From assembly GCF_021483235.1 (NCBI RefSeq), contig NZ_JAKEEC010000002.1, forward strand, positions 62,001-126,000: a stretch of DNA of 64,000 nt, read 5' to 3'. Shown piece after piece: positions 51,615 through 61,856 of the stretch (position 1 is its first letter; each line of letters begins with the position of its first letter). Source of the stretch: Arthrobacter alkaliphilus (GTDB lineage Bacteria; Actinomycetota; Actinomycetes; Actinomycetales; Micrococcaceae). A program made the translations under genes and the position numbers. The notes under the pieces were generated by a model that did not search any database, was not told the DNA's origin, and saw nothing but the letters and a program-made list of their open reading frames with translations.

Positions 51615-52679
51615 GTGACTGTGGCGCTGCCCGCCGTCGACAAACGCGAACAGCCGGACCGCGGGTCCGGAAGCCGGTTCGGTGGTTTCGCGCCGAGGTC
51701 AGCCGCCGGCCTCGTCGTCGGGCTCGCCCTCATTGCACTGTTCGCGGCTGTCCGGGTGCTTGCTCCATCCACGCCGGCGGCCCTTGCGCTTCCCAACGCC
51801 GCGCGCGACTTTGCCACGCTGTCAATCAGCGTCGTCGTCGAGTCCCTGCCCTTCGTTTTCCTCGGGATTGTCCTCTCGATCGCCGTCCAGGTCTGGTTGC
51901 CCGAGGGCATGCTGCTTCGCCGCCTGCCGAGGAGCCCGCTGCTGCGCAGGCTAGTTCTCTCGCTCCTGGGAATGCTGCTGCCTGTTTGCGAGTGCGGTAA
52001 TGTTCCGTTGGCCCGCGGCCTGGTGGCCAAGGGCCTTACGGTCGCCGAATCGATGACGTTCCTGTTCGCAGCACCCATCCTGAACCCGGTCACCATCGTC
52101 ACCACTGCGCAGGCGTTCGGCTGGGACAACGGCATCCTGGCCTCCCGTGTCCTGGGCGGCTTTTTCATCGCAAACCTTGTCGGTTGGATCTATGGCAGGC
52201 ATCCTCGGCCCGGTGAGCTGCTGACGGCCCGGTTCCAGGAAACATGCACCCTCGCAGAGCACCCTTCCCGCTCAGCCGGAAGGATCAAGCGCAGCGCGCA
52301 GATGTTCTCGCAAGAGACACGCGCCATGATGCCTGCCCTGTTCGTCGGTGCGGGCATGGCAGGGCTCATCCAGGTAGCCGTTTCCCGCGAAGTGCTGGTC
52401 GCCCTGGGGAGCAATCCACTTTGGTCTGTCTTGGCATTGATGTTGTTGGCTTTCGTGGTCGCGATCTGCTCAAACGTGGATGCCTTCTTTATCCTGTCGT
52501 TCGGAGCAACCTTCATGCCGGGCGGCATCGTGGCTTTCCTCGTCTTCGGGCCCATGATCGATGTGAAAATGCTCGCCCTGATGCGCACCACGTTCACCGC
52601 GAAGACGCTCCTTCAGCTCAGCCTGCTCGTCGCACTCTGCGCCGCGGTCCTCGGATTGGCGGTCAACTATGGTCGTTAG
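51615..52679 (+). CDS. YraQ/UPF0718 family permease
   Basis: A 354-residue membrane protein with about eight helices in two halves. The family mark CECGN lies in LLPVCECGNVPLARGLVAKGL near residue 123, with the second-half counterpart AICSNVDAFFILSFGATFMPG. GTG start after AAGGAG. It overlaps the next gene (TIGR03943) by 11 bp; the pair matches B. subtilis YcgR/YcgQ, whose substrate has not been firmly established as far as I know. A metal or small-ion role has been proposed for such pairs. Confidence 0.9.
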   Translation: MTVALPAVDKREQPDRGSGSRFGGFAPRSAAGLVVGLALIALFAAVRVLAPSTPAALALPNAARDFATLSISVVVESLPFVFLGIVLSIAVQVWLPEGMLLRRLPRSPLLRRLVLSLLGMLLPVCECGNVPLARGLVAKGLTVAESMTFLFAAPILNPVTIVTTAQAFGWDNGILASRVLGGFFIANLVGWIYGRHPRPGELLTARFQETCTLAEHPSRSAGRIKRSAQMFSQETRAMMPALFVGAGMAGLIQVAVSREVLVALGSNPLWSVLALMLLAFVVAICSNVDAFFILSFGATFMPGGIVAFLVFGPMIDVKMLALMRTTFTAKTLLQLSLLVALCAAVLGLAVNYGR

Positions 52680-53424
52680 GCGGCTCGTGGGGCGGTGGCA
52701 GGGCGTGGTCCTCAGCCTGATCGGCCTCGTTGCAACAATCTGGCTGGGACTCACGGGACAGCTTGCCTTGTACATCCACCCACGGTATTTCGTGTTCACG
52801 GTGGTCATGGCCGTGATTGCCGGAGTGCTTGCCTTGGTCTCCTTCGCCCTTGTTCCCAGCACCCACGACGGGCACGGGCACGGCCATGAGCCGGCTTCGC
52901 GCTGGGGCTGGCTGCTGCCGGCCGGGAGCGTGTTGACCATCGCGGCCGCCGTCGGCGCCTTACTCATCCTGCCGCCGTCGACCCTGACGACGTCCACCGT
53001 CGCGCAGCGCGACCTCAATGGCTCAGCATCCGCCCTCACCCTGAAAGCACCCGCACTGACGAGCAAGGCGGACTACTCCGCGTTCACTGTCAGGGACTGG
53101 GCATCATTGCTCCGGTCCGGCGCGGGCCAGGACTTTTTCGCCGACAAGACTGCCACCGTCACCGGTTTCATCAGTGCGGATAAAACCGATCGGGACGTCT
53201 TCTTCGTGACCCGTTTCGTGGTAGCCTGCTGCGCCGTTGATGCCCAGCCGATCGGCGTTCCGGTCTATCACCCCGGCTGGCAGAACGAATACAAAACCGA
53301 CAGCTGGGTCACGGTGACCAGCGGCTTCCGTGCCAACCCGAACGCTGCAAGCCGGGAGACAATCGTTCTGGTGCCTGACTCCATCAAGCCCACCACCCAG
53401 CCGGAACAGCCCTATGTCTACTAA
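52669..53424 (+). CDS. TIGR03943 family protein (DUF1980, YcgQ-like)
   Basis: A 251-residue protein. Residues 1-95 have three membrane helices (VVLSLIGLVATIWLGLTGQLALYI, VFTVVMAVIAGVLALVSFALV, LLPAGSVLTIAAAVGALLIL) separated by a His-rich loop (HDGHGHGHE), and residues 110-251 are extracytoplasmic with the family mark VACCAVDAQPIGVPVY. The His-rich loop and CC pair point to metal binding. It overlaps the permease upstream by 11 bp and the next gene by 11 bp, so all three are translationally linked. Confidence 0.9.
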   Translation: MVVRRLVGRWQGVVLSLIGLVATIWLGLTGQLALYIHPRYFVFTVVMAVIAGVLALVSFALVPSTHDGHGHGHEPASRWGWLLPAGSVLTIAAAVGALLILPPSTLTTSTVAQRDLNGSASALTLKAPALTSKADYSAFTVRDWASLLRSGAGQDFFADKTATVTGFISADKTDRDVFFVTRFVVACCAVDAQPIGVPVYHPGWQNEYKTDSWVTVTSGFRANPNAASRETIVLVPDSIKPTTQPEQPYVY

Positions 53425-54667
53425 GCGCCGTCCCGTCTCAGCCAAGAGGGCTGCGGCCATTGCTGCCGCGGCCGAACTGCTGGCCGGACGCCGTTTTACC
53501 CGGCGCCTCTACAGCACTATCGCGATCCTTGCTGTCCTTGCCGGCGGGTTGACAGCAGCGAACCTTTCGAAGCTCCCGCACCCGAACTCCACCTCGGCCG
53601 TACCGCGCTCCGCCACCCCCGGCGCCTTCGCCCTGTACACCTTGCAGAGGGACACCGGCAGAGACAGCTCAGGGCTGAAGAAGCCGGACACGATCATCGG
53701 CTCGAGCCTCGCCGGAAACGATCAGGGGACCGTCCTGGTCAAGGCCTCCCGTATCCAGGAGTATGCCGCCCTGCCTTCGGCCATCGCCGTGGCGACCCTC
53801 AACGATGACAACACCAGTTCCCTTGAGATGGTCCCGCTCACCGGAGGCCCGCCCACGCTTGTTCCTTTGCCAAGCCTCGGGACGGTAGCCAACCTTCATG
53901 CGGCGGGGTCCAACCACCTCATAGGCTTCACGTTCACCGCCTCTGCCGCCACTGGCCAGTACTGGAAAACACTCTTCGTTTACGACACCGACAATCCGTC
54001 CTCCGCTCCGCGGGCCGTCCAGGGGATACACGGTCCGGTCACCGCGACGGATTGGCGGTTTGTTCCCGGTTCGGCCACCTTGGTGGCGCAGGCAGAGGAC
54101 CAATCACTGTTCCTCATCGACCCGGTGGACTCAGGCAAGGTGTCGCCGCTTGGCTCGCACGCCGGAATCCTCGGTTTTGTCCCCCGCACCAACGAACTCG
54201 CCGTCGCCGACGCCGGGCTGAAAAAGGGCATTGACCCGACACGGTATTCCACCATCAACCTGTCCACGGGAAAATCCGCGCCGCTCAACCTCGCCGGCAC
54301 CTTTTTCCCCGATCCCGCCAAGGAGGTCAGCACCACCGCGGGCCAACCCCTGGTCCTGGACGCTTCCGGCCAATTCATTCAGGTAGTGAGAAAATACGAC
54401 GGCGGCAAGGAAGCCTCAACCGTCAATCTCGCCGACAAGAACGGCCGCCAGCTCTACAAACCTGACGCCGCTTGGTCCCGCGTCCTGGACACCTGCCTAT
54501 CTCCGGGCAGCGACTACCTCGCAGTTGAAACAGCGGCACCGCAATACACCGGCGACCAATACCCCGTCCTCCCCGAGCCGACCCCCATGCGGACAGACCT
54601 CGTGGACCTGAAATCGGGCAGCGTCGTGAAAAGCGTTCCCGGTTTCCTCCCGAGCTGGTGCCGTTAG
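53414..54667 (+). CDS. Membrane-anchored beta-propeller-like protein of unknown function
   Basis: A 417-residue protein. A basic N-terminus and one helix (STIAILAVLAGGLTAAN, residues 36-52) anchor a large extracytoplasmic domain with repeating beta-blade-like units (FVPGSATLVAQAEDQSLFLID, FVPRTNELAVADAG, LDASGQFIQVVRKYDGG, LSPGSDYLAVETA). No propeller family is named with confidence. It overlaps the TIGR03943 gene by 11 bp and so is part of that transport cluster, perhaps as an accessory surface protein. Ends in PSWCR. Confidence 0.78.
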   Translation: MSTKRRPVSAKRAAAIAAAAELLAGRRFTRRLYSTIAILAVLAGGLTAANLSKLPHPNSTSAVPRSATPGAFALYTLQRDTGRDSSGLKKPDTIIGSSLAGNDQGTVLVKASRIQEYAALPSAIAVATLNDDNTSSLEMVPLTGGPPTLVPLPSLGTVANLHAAGSNHLIGFTFTASAATGQYWKTLFVYDTDNPSSAPRAVQGIHGPVTATDWRFVPGSATLVAQAEDQSLFLIDPVDSGKVSPLGSHAGILGFVPRTNELAVADAGLKKGIDPTRYSTINLSTGKSAPLNLAGTFFPDPAKEVSTTAGQPLVLDASGQFIQVVRKYDGGKEASTVNLADKNGRQLYKPDAAWSRVLDTCLSPGSDYLAVETAAPQYTGDQYPVLPEPTPMRTDLVDLKSGSVVKSVPGFLPSWCR

Positions 54668-54954
54668 CGGATCCGGGCAACGGCACAGCGCCGTGGCCTG
54701 GCAACTCCAGCGCCCTTGTCGGCGGCTGCCACCAGCCCAGACAACTCGGCGCCGGCTCCCTCGCGTCCGGGATCGAGCCGACGGACGGCGACGGGCCCCG
54801 ACGTTCCATATCCAAGACTACTGTCACAGTTCCTCGGACCCTCGATAAACCGTCACGACTTTCCTCGCAGACCCCTGGCGGCGCAGAGAGATCTCTGGCA
54901 CGATTCGACCAGCACCCCTTTTCACCGGGGAGGAGCACTCCGGCGCACGGAAAA

Positions 54955-55800
54955 ATGGGGGACGGTCCGTTGGAACATAACCAGGCTTCGCACGGTATTC
55001 CTTCACCGCAGATCGGTCAGGACGGCGAGGATCTCAGGCACAGGACCGCCGGTCATGCCGTGATCGAACGACTCCTCCAAGAACAGGCCGGTGTTCCCGC
55101 AACTTCCTTTTTTGGGCAGGTTTTCGGCGCCAGCCCCTTGGGTGCGGATTCCCTGTCTTGGTACCGGGGGGCAGTGGGCGAGATCGCCATCGGGCGCATC
55201 CTTGAACGGTTGGGACCGGACTGGACGGTCCTGCACGCGGTGCCGGTCGGCGCTGGAGCCTCCGACATCGACCACGTGCTGATCGGCCCGCCCGGCGTGT
55301 TCACCCTCAACACAAAAAACCACACCGGACAGGCCGTCTGGGTCGCCGGACGGACCCTGATGGTCGCCGGCCAGAAACAGCGCCACCTCTACAACGCCGC
55401 CCACGAAGCCTCAAGGGCAGCAGCCCTGCTCACCCGCATAGTGGGCAACCCCGTCCCGGTGACCGGTGTGGTGGTCATCCTCTCCCCAAAAAGCCTGACC
55501 GTGAAAGCCAAACCCGAGGGCGCCGCCGTCGTCACCGACACCCGACTGCTGGCCTGGATCAGACACCAGCCAGTGATCCTGACTCCCGGACAAATCAGGA
55601 TGATCGCAGACGCGGCCGCCCAGCCCCGGACATGGCACCGGAATCCGCCAACCGTAACCGCCCCGGACCGCCTCCGTAGGGAATTCGCCTCCCTCCGGGC
55701 GGCGGTGAACAAAGCCCGCGCCCGCCGTATCGGCTGGTTCCTGGCCCTTGTGATCGCCTTACCCCTGATCGTGACGACCCTCTCGCGCCATTTTCCGTAG
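54955..55800 (+). CDS. NERD domain protein with C-terminal membrane anchor
   Basis: A 281-residue protein if started at ATG 54955; upstream in-frame sequence of 99 codons has no family likeness and no good start signal, so the start is uncertain. The NERD (nuclease-related) domain spans about 75-190: WYRGAVGEIAIGRIL, ASDIDHVLIGPPGVFTLNTKNHTG, with the Glu, Asp and Lys of the fold. A C-terminal helix (WFLALVIALPLIVTTL) anchors it. NERD proteins are thought to act in DNA processing or plasmid-linked functions. The 287 bp before it hold no clear gene. Confidence 0.82.
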   Translation: MGDGPLEHNQASHGIPSPQIGQDGEDLRHRTAGHAVIERLLQEQAGVPATSFFGQVFGASPLGADSLSWYRGAVGEIAIGRILERLGPDWTVLHAVPVGAGASDIDHVLIGPPGVFTLNTKNHTGQAVWVAGRTLMVAGQKQRHLYNAAHEASRAAALLTRIVGNPVPVTGVVVILSPKSLTVKAKPEGAAVVTDTRLLAWIRHQPVILTPGQIRMIADAAAQPRTWHRNPPTVTAPDRLRREFASLRAAVNKARARRIGWFLALVIALPLIVTTLSRHFP

Positions 55801-55813
55801 AAATATCATCAGG

Positions 55814-55842
55814 CAAAGAAAAAGCCCCGGAAATCCGGGGCT
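55814..55842 (-). terminator. Rho-independent terminator of ssrA
   Basis: On the minus strand AGCCCCGGA-TT-TCCGGGGCT, then TTTTTCTTTG, six bases after the tmRNA 3' end. It may also stop transcription of the NERD gene. Confidence 0.92.
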
Positions 55843-55847
55843 AAATC

Positions 55848-56215
55848 TGTGGAGATGGGGGGAATTGAACCCCCGTCCGATGTCGTGTTGTCAGGGCTTC
55901 TCCGGGCGCAGTTCGCGTCGGACTTTCTCGGCCCCAGCTATCCTGCGAACAAGTAGCTGATCCGGGCCCAGTCATCTAAGAGTCCCGCTTGCCTCGATGA
56001 CGAAGGCAAACAGCAGTGGCTATCTAAATGACGCCAGGATCCGGGGCAATAGCAACCTCGGGCTGACGGACTGTCTTACTGCTTAGGCAGCAAGAGCGAA
56101 GTCAGTGCGCTTAGAGTTGGCACTTATTGGTTTGCAGACAGCGTTTACGAGATAATTCTGCATCCTCGGCCCGCTTCACCTGTCGCGACTAACATCGTCG
56201 AAACCGATCATCCCC
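55848..56215 (-). ncRNA. ssrA: Transfer-messenger RNA (tmRNA)
   Basis: The 5' end GGGGATGATCGGTTTCGACG and the 3' end with GGGGTTCAATTCCCCCC and CATCTCC form the tRNA-like domain (seven pairs, one G-U). The tag frame, at 56083-56121, reads ANSKRTDFALAA then TAA, ending in the ALAA degradation signal typical of actinobacteria. tmRNA with SmpB frees stalled ribosomes and marks the peptide for proteolysis; smpB lies 166 bp upstream on the same strand. Confidence 0.97.
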
Positions 56216-56381
56216 GTATTTTGTTATCAATCCCTGCAGGCCGTGCGGCGTCCTGAAACGACCACCAAAACCTGCCGGGTTAATCATCATAACGCATCCC
56301 GGCACCCAAACATTCCGGGACACGCTCTGGACGCCCACCCTGGCGGAGCCTGGCGGAGCTTCGCCGAGCTTTCCGCGGAAA

Positions 56382-56852
56382 TCAGCGGCGGTTGCGCTCG
56401 CGCAGCTCGCGAAGCGACTCGCGTTTATCCTGCTGCTCGCGCAGGGTCTGCCGCTTGTCGTAATCCTTCTTGCCTCGAGCCAGGGCTATCTCGACCTTGG
56501 CGCGTCCGTCCAGGAAGTACAGCTGGAGCGGCACTACGGTCAGCCCGGTCTCGCGGATCTTGCCGGAAATCTTGTTGAGTTCCTCGCGGTGAAGCAACAG
56601 CTTCCGACGGCGGCGCGCGGCGTGGTTGGTCCAGCTCCCCTGGTTGTATTCGGGGATATGGATGCCCTCCATCCACAACTCGTCGTTGTAGAAAGTACAG
56701 AAGCCGTCCACCATCGATGCACGGCCTTCGCGGAGGGACTTCACTTCTGTTCCCATGAGCGCGATGCCGGCCTCATAGGTGTCCAATATGTGGTAGTCAT
56801 GCCGAGCCTTGCGATTGGTGGCCACTACCTTACGGCCACTTTCCTTGGGCAC
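56382..56852 (-). CDS. smpB: SsrA-binding protein SmpB
   Basis: A 156-residue tmRNA partner. The OB-fold core has [29 protein letters not shown] and [21 protein letters not shown], and the C-terminal basic tail ends [14 protein letters not shown], which enters the empty mRNA channel. The GTG at 56852 follows AAGGAG and gives the usual [13 protein letters not shown]; a longer frame was rejected. Directly upstream of ssrA on the same strand. Confidence 0.96.
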   Translation of the reverse strand: MPKESGRKVVATNRKARHDYHILDTYEAGIALMGTEVKSLREGRASMVDGFCTFYNDELWMEGIHIPEYNQGSWTNHAARRRRKLLLHREELNKISGKIRETGLTVVPLQLYFLDGRAKVEIALARGKKDYDKRQTLREQQDKRESLRELRERNRR

Positions 56853-56917
56853 GGTAGAACTCCTTGGTTGTCGAAGAATCACACTAGTCTACGCCAGCAG
56901 GACCCTGTCCGTGTGGG

Positions 56918-58345
56918 CTAGAGAAGGTTCATCGGGTCAACAGCCTGCCCGTTCACCCAAGTCTCAAAGTGCACGTGGCAACCGGTGGAGTTACCCGTGG
57001 TGCCTGAGTATGCGATCAGCTGGCCTTGGCTCACCTGCTGTCCGGAAGAAACCACCACGCTGGTGTTGTGGTAGTAGATCGTGGTCAGGGTGTCGCCGTT
57101 GATGACGCCATGCGATATCTTGACCCGGTTGCCACCACCATCGTTGCCCCAGCCGGCTGAGAATACGGTGCCGGCAGCGGCTGCGTAGACGGGCGTTCCA
57201 CAGGGCGCCCCGAAGTCGATGCCCGTGTGCATGTAACCGCCTTGGCCGTAGAAATCGACGGTACCGGGCGGCGTCGCACGCCAACCGAAGCCCGAGGTGA
57301 TCGGGATGCTGGCGGGGACCGGGTGGATGAGGCCGAAGTTGCCCCGCGGGTTGCTCGCCGGTGGCACGAAAGGTTGCGGCGCTGCCTGGTTCTGCGCCGC
57401 CGCGGCCGCCGCAGCAGCAGCGGCGAGCCGCTGCTGCTCGGCCAACCATGCTTCGCGAAGTTTGCGGTCACGTTCCGAGATTTCAGCAGCGACTGCGTCC
57501 TGGTTCGCCTTCACTTGCTGGAGTTGGGCCTGGATGCCGGGCTTGGCTGCCTGAAGCTGGGCATTGAGGCGCGTGGTGTCCGCGATGAGCTTGTCCACCT
57601 GCGCCTTCTTGGCGGCCGCATCATCGCGGGCTGCCTTCTCACGCTCCAGCGCGGCATCCGCTTTCGCCTTGAGATCGCGGATTTCCTGTTCGACGGCGGC
57701 GAGCCGGGCCTGGGAGTTCTCGTTCGTGGCACTCTGCTGCGTCAATTTCGTCATGGCCGCGTTCTGGCTGCGCATCGCCTGGTCGGCGAGGTCCATGGTA
57801 TTCGTGAGGCTGCCGCCGTCGTTCGCTCCGAACATCAGAGCAACGTTGGTCGGCACCCCGCCCGATTTATATGCCTGGGCAGCGATCTGGCCGATGAGCT
57901 TCTTGGTGTCGCTGATTTTCTGCTTGTCGTTCTCCAGTTGCTGGGTGATCTGCGCCTTACTCTGCTGCGCCAGATCCACCCGGGCCGCCAGGGCGTCAGC
58001 TTCCTTCACCGCTGTGGCAACCTTGCCCTGGGCTTCAAGGAGTGCCTGTTGCGCTCCCGGAAGCTGTCCTTGGTAGACCGCGAGGTCACCGGCCGCTTTG
58101 GCGATGTTTGCATCCACGAATTCCAAGGACTGCTGGACGCGCGCAGATTCCGCGTTGAGGGCGGCTTGCTGGTCATCGAGGTCGTCAGCATGCGCCGCGG
58201 GCGCGGTGCCGAGGCTCGCTGCGAGTGCAATGGCAAGCACGGAGCCGGCAACCTTCGCCCGGCCACTCACTCTGCGCAGCTGCATCGCAGCTTGGTATTT
58301 CCGTGTCATCGGCTGTCCTGTTCGGCCGGGATCAGTGCTTTTCAT
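56918..58345 (-). CDS. M23 family peptidase with coiled coil (EnvC/RipC-like)
   Basis: A 475-residue secreted cell-wall hydrolase. A signal peptide (residues 25-53, ending APAAHA), a long coiled coil at about 55-300, an Ala-rich linker near 310-330 and a LytM/M23 domain from about 345. Zinc ligands His373 and Asp377 (MHTGIDFG) and His459 of HVHFE (His457 is also catalytic) are intact, so it should be active. It follows ftsEX with its start 2 bp after the ftsX stop; FtsEX controls such peptidases during septum splitting. An alternative start is ATG 58309. Confidence 0.94.
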   Translation of the reverse strand: MKSTDPGRTGQPMTRKYQAAMQLRRVSGRAKVAGSVLAIALAASLGTAPAAHADDLDDQQAALNAESARVQQSLEFVDANIAKAAGDLAVYQGQLPGAQQALLEAQGKVATAVKEADALAARVDLAQQSKAQITQQLENDKQKISDTKKLIGQIAAQAYKSGGVPTNVALMFGANDGGSLTNTMDLADQAMRSQNAAMTKLTQQSATNENSQARLAAVEQEIRDLKAKADAALEREKAARDDAAAKKAQVDKLIADTTRLNAQLQAAKPGIQAQLQQVKANQDAVAAEISERDRKLREAWLAEQQRLAAAAAAAAAAQNQAAPQPFVPPASNPRGNFGLIHPVPASIPITSGFGWRATPPGTVDFYGQGGYMHTGIDFGAPCGTPVYAAAAGTVFSAGWGNDGGGNRVKISHGVINGDTLTTIYYHNTSVVVSSGQQVSQGQLIAYSGTTGNSTGCHVHFETWVNGQAVDPMNLL

Positions 58346-58347
58346 GG

Positions 58348-59262
58348 CTAGACCTTGAGGTATCGACGGAGGGTGAGCAGCGAAGATATCCCGGCCAAGC
58401 CGCCGCCCAAGGCTATCAGGACCGGCGCAATCACGAGTACTTGCGTGGAGGAAATAAACGGAGTGTTCAGGAACTGCCGTGACAAGTCGCCGTTGAGCCA
58501 GAACTGGGCCACCAGCCACAGTGTGCCGGATGCCAGGACGGCACCCACGACGGCGGCGATCACGCCTTCGAGGATGAACGGCAGTTGGATGACGGTCTTC
58601 GACGCCCCCACGAGGCGCATGATGCCTGTCTCCCGCCGCCTGCTGAACGCGGAAAGCCTGATGGTCGTGGTGATCAGCAGGACCGCACAGAAGATCATGA
58701 CTCCCGCGATCACCATTGCCGCCACAGAGGCGCCGTTCATCCACTCGAAGATGCGTTCAAGGACCTGGCGCTGATCGCTCACGGTCTCAACCCCGGGCTG
58801 GGACGAGAATGTCTCGCTGATGATCTGGTACTTCTGGGGGTCCTTCATGTTGATTCGGAAAGACGAAGGAAGCTGGTCCTGGGTTACCGAATCAACGATC
58901 GGAGAGTTGGAGAACTGTTCCTTGAAGTGTTTGAAGGCATCGGCCTGCGATTCGAACTGGTAGTCGGTGATGTACTGCTTGACCGTTGGTGAATCGAGCA
59001 TCTTCGCCAGGTTGTCCTGCTGCTCTTTGGTGACCTTGCCCGAAGCACATCCCGTCGCGGCGGACGTATCGTTGCAGAGGAAGATAGCGACCTGGACCTT
59101 GTCGTACCAGTAACCCTTCATCTGGTTGATCTGCATTTGCAGCATGCCGGCCGCACCGACAAAGGTGAGCGACACGAAGGTCACCAGGACGACGGAAACC
59201 ACCATGGACAGGTTCCGGCGCAGACCGCTGCCGATCTCGCCCAGGATAAAAGCGAGCCTCAC
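58348..59262 (-). CDS. ftsX: Cell division protein FtsX
   Basis: A 304-residue membrane protein with four helices. TM1 is at 20-43 ([24 protein letters not shown]), a large extracytoplasmic loop spans 45-170 for binding the peptidase, and TM2-4 follow ([61 protein letters not shown]) with the FtsX/MacB fold. It transmits FtsE ATP hydrolysis to the M23 hydrolase encoded just downstream. Its start overlaps the ftsE stop (4 bp). Confidence 0.95.
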   Translation of the reverse strand: MRLAFILGEIGSGLRRNLSMVVSVVLVTFVSLTFVGAAGMLQMQINQMKGYWYDKVQVAIFLCNDTSAATGCASGKVTKEQQDNLAKMLDSPTVKQYITDYQFESQADAFKHFKEQFSNSPIVDSVTQDQLPSSFRINMKDPQKYQIISETFSSQPGVETVSDQRQVLERIFEWMNGASVAAMVIAGVMIFCAVLLITTTIRLSAFSRRRETGIMRLVGASKTVIQLPFILEGVIAAVVGAVLASGTLWLVAQFWLNGDLSRQFLNTPFISSTQVLVIAPVLIALGGGLAGISSLLTLRRYLKV

Positions 59263-60023
59263 TGCTGGACCCCCTGCGCGCGGTCGATTTCCGCATCGCT
59301 CGCGTCCTTCATTCGGCGGGACTCCCCCACCACCGGAATCATCGACGTGTACAGGGCCCTGGCCTCATCACGGACCACCACACCGTTCCGGAGCTCCACA
59401 ACGCGTTTGCGCATCTCGTTCACAATGTCGTCGTCGTGTGTTGCCATGACCACCGTGGTGCCGTTCTGGTTGATCTTGTCGAGCACGCCCATGATGCCCA
59501 TCGAGGTAATGGGGTCCAGGTTTCCGGTGGGTTCGTCCGCCAGCAGGATGCCGGGCCGATTGACGACGGCGCGGGCGATTGCCACGCGCTGCTGCTCACC
59601 GCCGGACAGCTCATGCGGCATGCGGCGTTCCTTGCCTTCAAGCCCCACAGTCTTCAGTACTTCCGGAACTGTCTCGCGGATGATGCTCCGGCTCTTTCCG
59701 ATCACCTGCATGGCGAAAGCCACGTTTGCGAAGACATTCTTCTGCGGCAACAGCCGGAAGTCCTGGAAAACGACGCCGATTCCGCGGCGAAGCTTGGGGA
59801 CCCTCCAGCTTGGAATGTTGGCCACGTTCTGGCCGGCGACGTAGACCGAACCGGATGTTGCCCGGTCTTCCTTCAGAATGAGTCGCAGGAACGTCGACTT
59901 GCCGGAGCCTGAAGCCCCGACGAGGAACGTGAATTCTCCACGGTCAATTTCGAGGTTGACGGCATCCAGCGCCGGACGGGCGTTGGCGTCGTAAACCTTG
60001 GTGACATTCTCAAATCGGATCAT
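59259..60023 (-). CDS. ftsE: Cell division ATP-binding protein FtsE
   Basis: A 254-residue ABC ATPase. Walker A GASGSGKS, signature LSGGEQQRV, Walker [13 protein letters not shown] and His in ATHDD are intact. It is about 25 residues longer than the usual 229 because of a charged C-terminal tail ([17 protein letters not shown]), as in some actinobacteria. It overlaps ftsX by 4 bp. 170 bp upstream lies prfB, a conserved neighbour in actinobacteria. Confidence 0.95.
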   Translation of the reverse strand: MIRFENVTKVYDANARPALDAVNLEIDRGEFTFLVGASGSGKSTFLRLILKEDRATSGSVYVAGQNVANIPSWRVPKLRRGIGVVFQDFRLLPQKNVFANVAFAMQVIGKSRSIIRETVPEVLKTVGLEGKERRMPHELSGGEQQRVAIARAVVNRPGILLADEPTGNLDPITSMGIMGVLDKINQNGTTVVMATHDDDIVNEMRKRVVELRNGVVVRDEARALYTSMIPVVGESRRMKDASDAEIDRAQGVQQ

Positions 60024-60193
60024 GACTCTTCAGAACCCCGCCGGACATGCCACGTTCGACCAGTCCAACCGCCGTCGCACGGGCTTTCGTTGGGGGAAGT
60101 TGAGCGCCGGCTCTTCGACTATACGCACGCTCCGCGATGGAATTGCGGGCTTGGAGCGGTGTGTCGCCTAATCGGGCGGCAGCTCCGGTGCCG

Positions 60194-61309
60194 TTACCCT
60201 TCGGCGTTGCGGTTGCCGGTGCGCCAGCGAATGCCTGCGTCGATGAAATCGTCGATGTCGCCGTCGAACACCGCAGACGTGTTGCCCACTTCGTGCTCAG
60301 TCCGCAGGTCCTTGACCATCTGGTACGGATTGAGCACGTACGAACGCATCTGGTCCCCCCACGATGCCTTGACGTCGCCTGCCAACGCCTTCTTCTCGGC
60401 ATCCTCCTGCTCCTTTTTCAGGAGGAGGAGCCGTGATTGGAGCACGCGCATCGCGGCTGCCCGGTTCTGCAGCTGGGACTTTTCGTTCTGCATGGAGACG
60501 ACGATCCCGGTGGGGATATGGGTCAAGCGAACGGCGGAATCCGTCGTGTTGACGGACTGGCCGCCGGGCCCGGACGAGCGGAACACATCGACGCGGATCT
60601 CGTTGTCCGGGATGTCGATCGAGTCGGTCTGCTCGATGAGCGGGATGACTTCGACGGCGGCAAAGGACGTTTGCCGGCGCCCTTGGTTGTCGAAGGGGCT
60701 GATGCGGACAAGCCGATGCGTCCCGGCTTCGACACTGAGGGTGCCGAAGGCGTACGGAGCTTTGACTTCGAAAGTGGCTGATTTGAGGCCGGCCTCTTCG
60801 GCGTACGAGGTGTCCATGACGGTGGTCGGGTAGCCATGGCGTTCCGCCCAGCGCAGATACATGCGCATGAGCATCTCGGCGAAGTCTGCCGCGTCAACAC
60901 CGCCTGCGCCTGCACGAATCGTGACGACGGCTTCGCGTTCGTCGTATTCGCCCGAGAGCAGGGTTACCACTTCAAGTTCCTTGAGGGCATTGCGGATTGA
61001 TTCGAGTTCCGTCGCGGCCTCGACCATGGAGGCGTCATCGTCCTCGTCCTGGCCAAGCTCGACAAGGACCTCAAGATCGTCGATGCGGCCCTCAAGCCTG
61101 TTCAGCCGTTCAAGTTCCGACTGCCGGTGGGACAACTTGGACGTAATCACCTGCGCCGACGCGGGATCGTCCCAGAGATTAGGCTCACCGGCTTGTTCGC
61201 TCAGTTCCGCGATCTCTTCCTTGAGTTTCTCGACATCGGAAACCTGTTCGATGGAGCGGTAGGTGGAACGAAGCGCGCGGATTTCTGCGGGAAAGTCAAT
61301 CTGAGCCAT
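60194..61309 (-). CDS. prfB: Peptide chain release factor 2
   Basis: A 371-residue release factor for UGA and UAA. GGQ is at 249-251 ([17 protein letters not shown]), and the stop-codon reading SPF motif is in [12 protein letters not shown]. The frame is continuous: there is no in-frame UGA or programmed frameshift near codon 25, unlike E. coli. The ATG at 61309 gives [14 protein letters not shown], the usual start. It precedes ftsE and lies 67 bp after the tad pilus genes. Confidence 0.97.
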   Translation of the reverse strand: MAQIDFPAEIRALRSTYRSIEQVSDVEKLKEEIAELSEQAGEPNLWDDPASAQVITSKLSHRQSELERLNRLEGRIDDLEVLVELGQDEDDDASMVEAATELESIRNALKELEVVTLLSGEYDEREAVVTIRAGAGGVDAADFAEMLMRMYLRWAERHGYPTTVMDTSYAEEAGLKSATFEVKAPYAFGTLSVEAGTHRLVRISPFDNQGRRQTSFAAVEVIPLIEQTDSIDIPDNEIRVDVFRSSGPGGQSVNTTDSAVRLTHIPTGIVVSMQNEKSQLQNRAAAMRVLQSRLLLLKKEQEDAEKKALAGDVKASWGDQMRSYVLNPYQMVKDLRTEHEVGNTSAVFDGDIDDFIDAGIRWRTGNRNAEG

Positions 61310-61376
61310 GGTTGTTCCAGAGTACGCCATCCGCTGGCGGCGTTGGCACGGGTCCGGGACGTGTGACGCTTGGAAA

Positions 61377-61856
61377 TCAGCGGGTCAGCCGGGAACGAGC
61401 GGTGGAACGGGCTTCGATCAGAACACCGTCGGGAAGCAGGAAGCTGACCACGGGCGGATGGGCAACCGCGCTGAGCACCACTTCGGCCGTCGTGTTGTCC
61501 GGGCTCCCGGTATCCCGGCCGATGGCAAGTTGATCGAACCGCGAATGGGCGCCGTTTTGGCTGAGGTATGACTCGGTGACACCTCTTACCCGCTCGCTGC
61601 TGAGGACGGCCGACGGCGTTTCGGCGCCGCCGTCCACGTGGCCAAGGGCAAAGCTATCGGCGGCTGCCAGCGAAGCGCCGTCCGCCATGGAGAGGAGCTT
61701 CTTATGCTCGATGTAGACGGCGGAGACAGCAGCCACGACCGTTGCCAGCAATAGAGCGATCACGACGTAACCGATGGTCAAGACCATCAAATGGCCGGCC
61801 TCTCCCTCCGGTTTGCGGGACCGTGGCATGTTGCCGGTCGATGGCCGGCCAGTCAT
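61377..61856 (-). CDS. Tad pilus assembly protein, TadG-like
   Basis: A 159-residue pseudopilin-like or TadG-N protein. One N-terminal membrane helix ([27 protein letters not shown]) is followed by [16 protein letters not shown], the mark of the Rv3654c/TadG-like actinobacterial group. The ATG at 61856 overlaps the stop of the upstream TadE gene by 4 bp, which decides this start. Last gene of the tad cluster before prfB. Confidence 0.88.
   Translation of the reverse strand: MTGRPSTGNMPRSRKPEGEAGHLMVLTIGYVVIALLLATVVAAVSAVYIEHKKLLSMADGASLAAADSFALGHVDGGAETPSAVLSSERVRGVTESYLSQNGAHSRFDQLAIGRDTGSPDNTTAEVVLSAVAHPPVVSFLLPDGVLIEARSTARSRLTR

Noticed and set aside
54658..54954. N-terminal extension of the NERD protein by 99 codons
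   Set aside because: No family likeness, odd composition and no ribosome-binding site at the upstream start.
60194..61309. Programmed +1 frameshift in prfB
   Set aside because: The frame is continuous from the ATG, with no in-frame UGA near codon 25.
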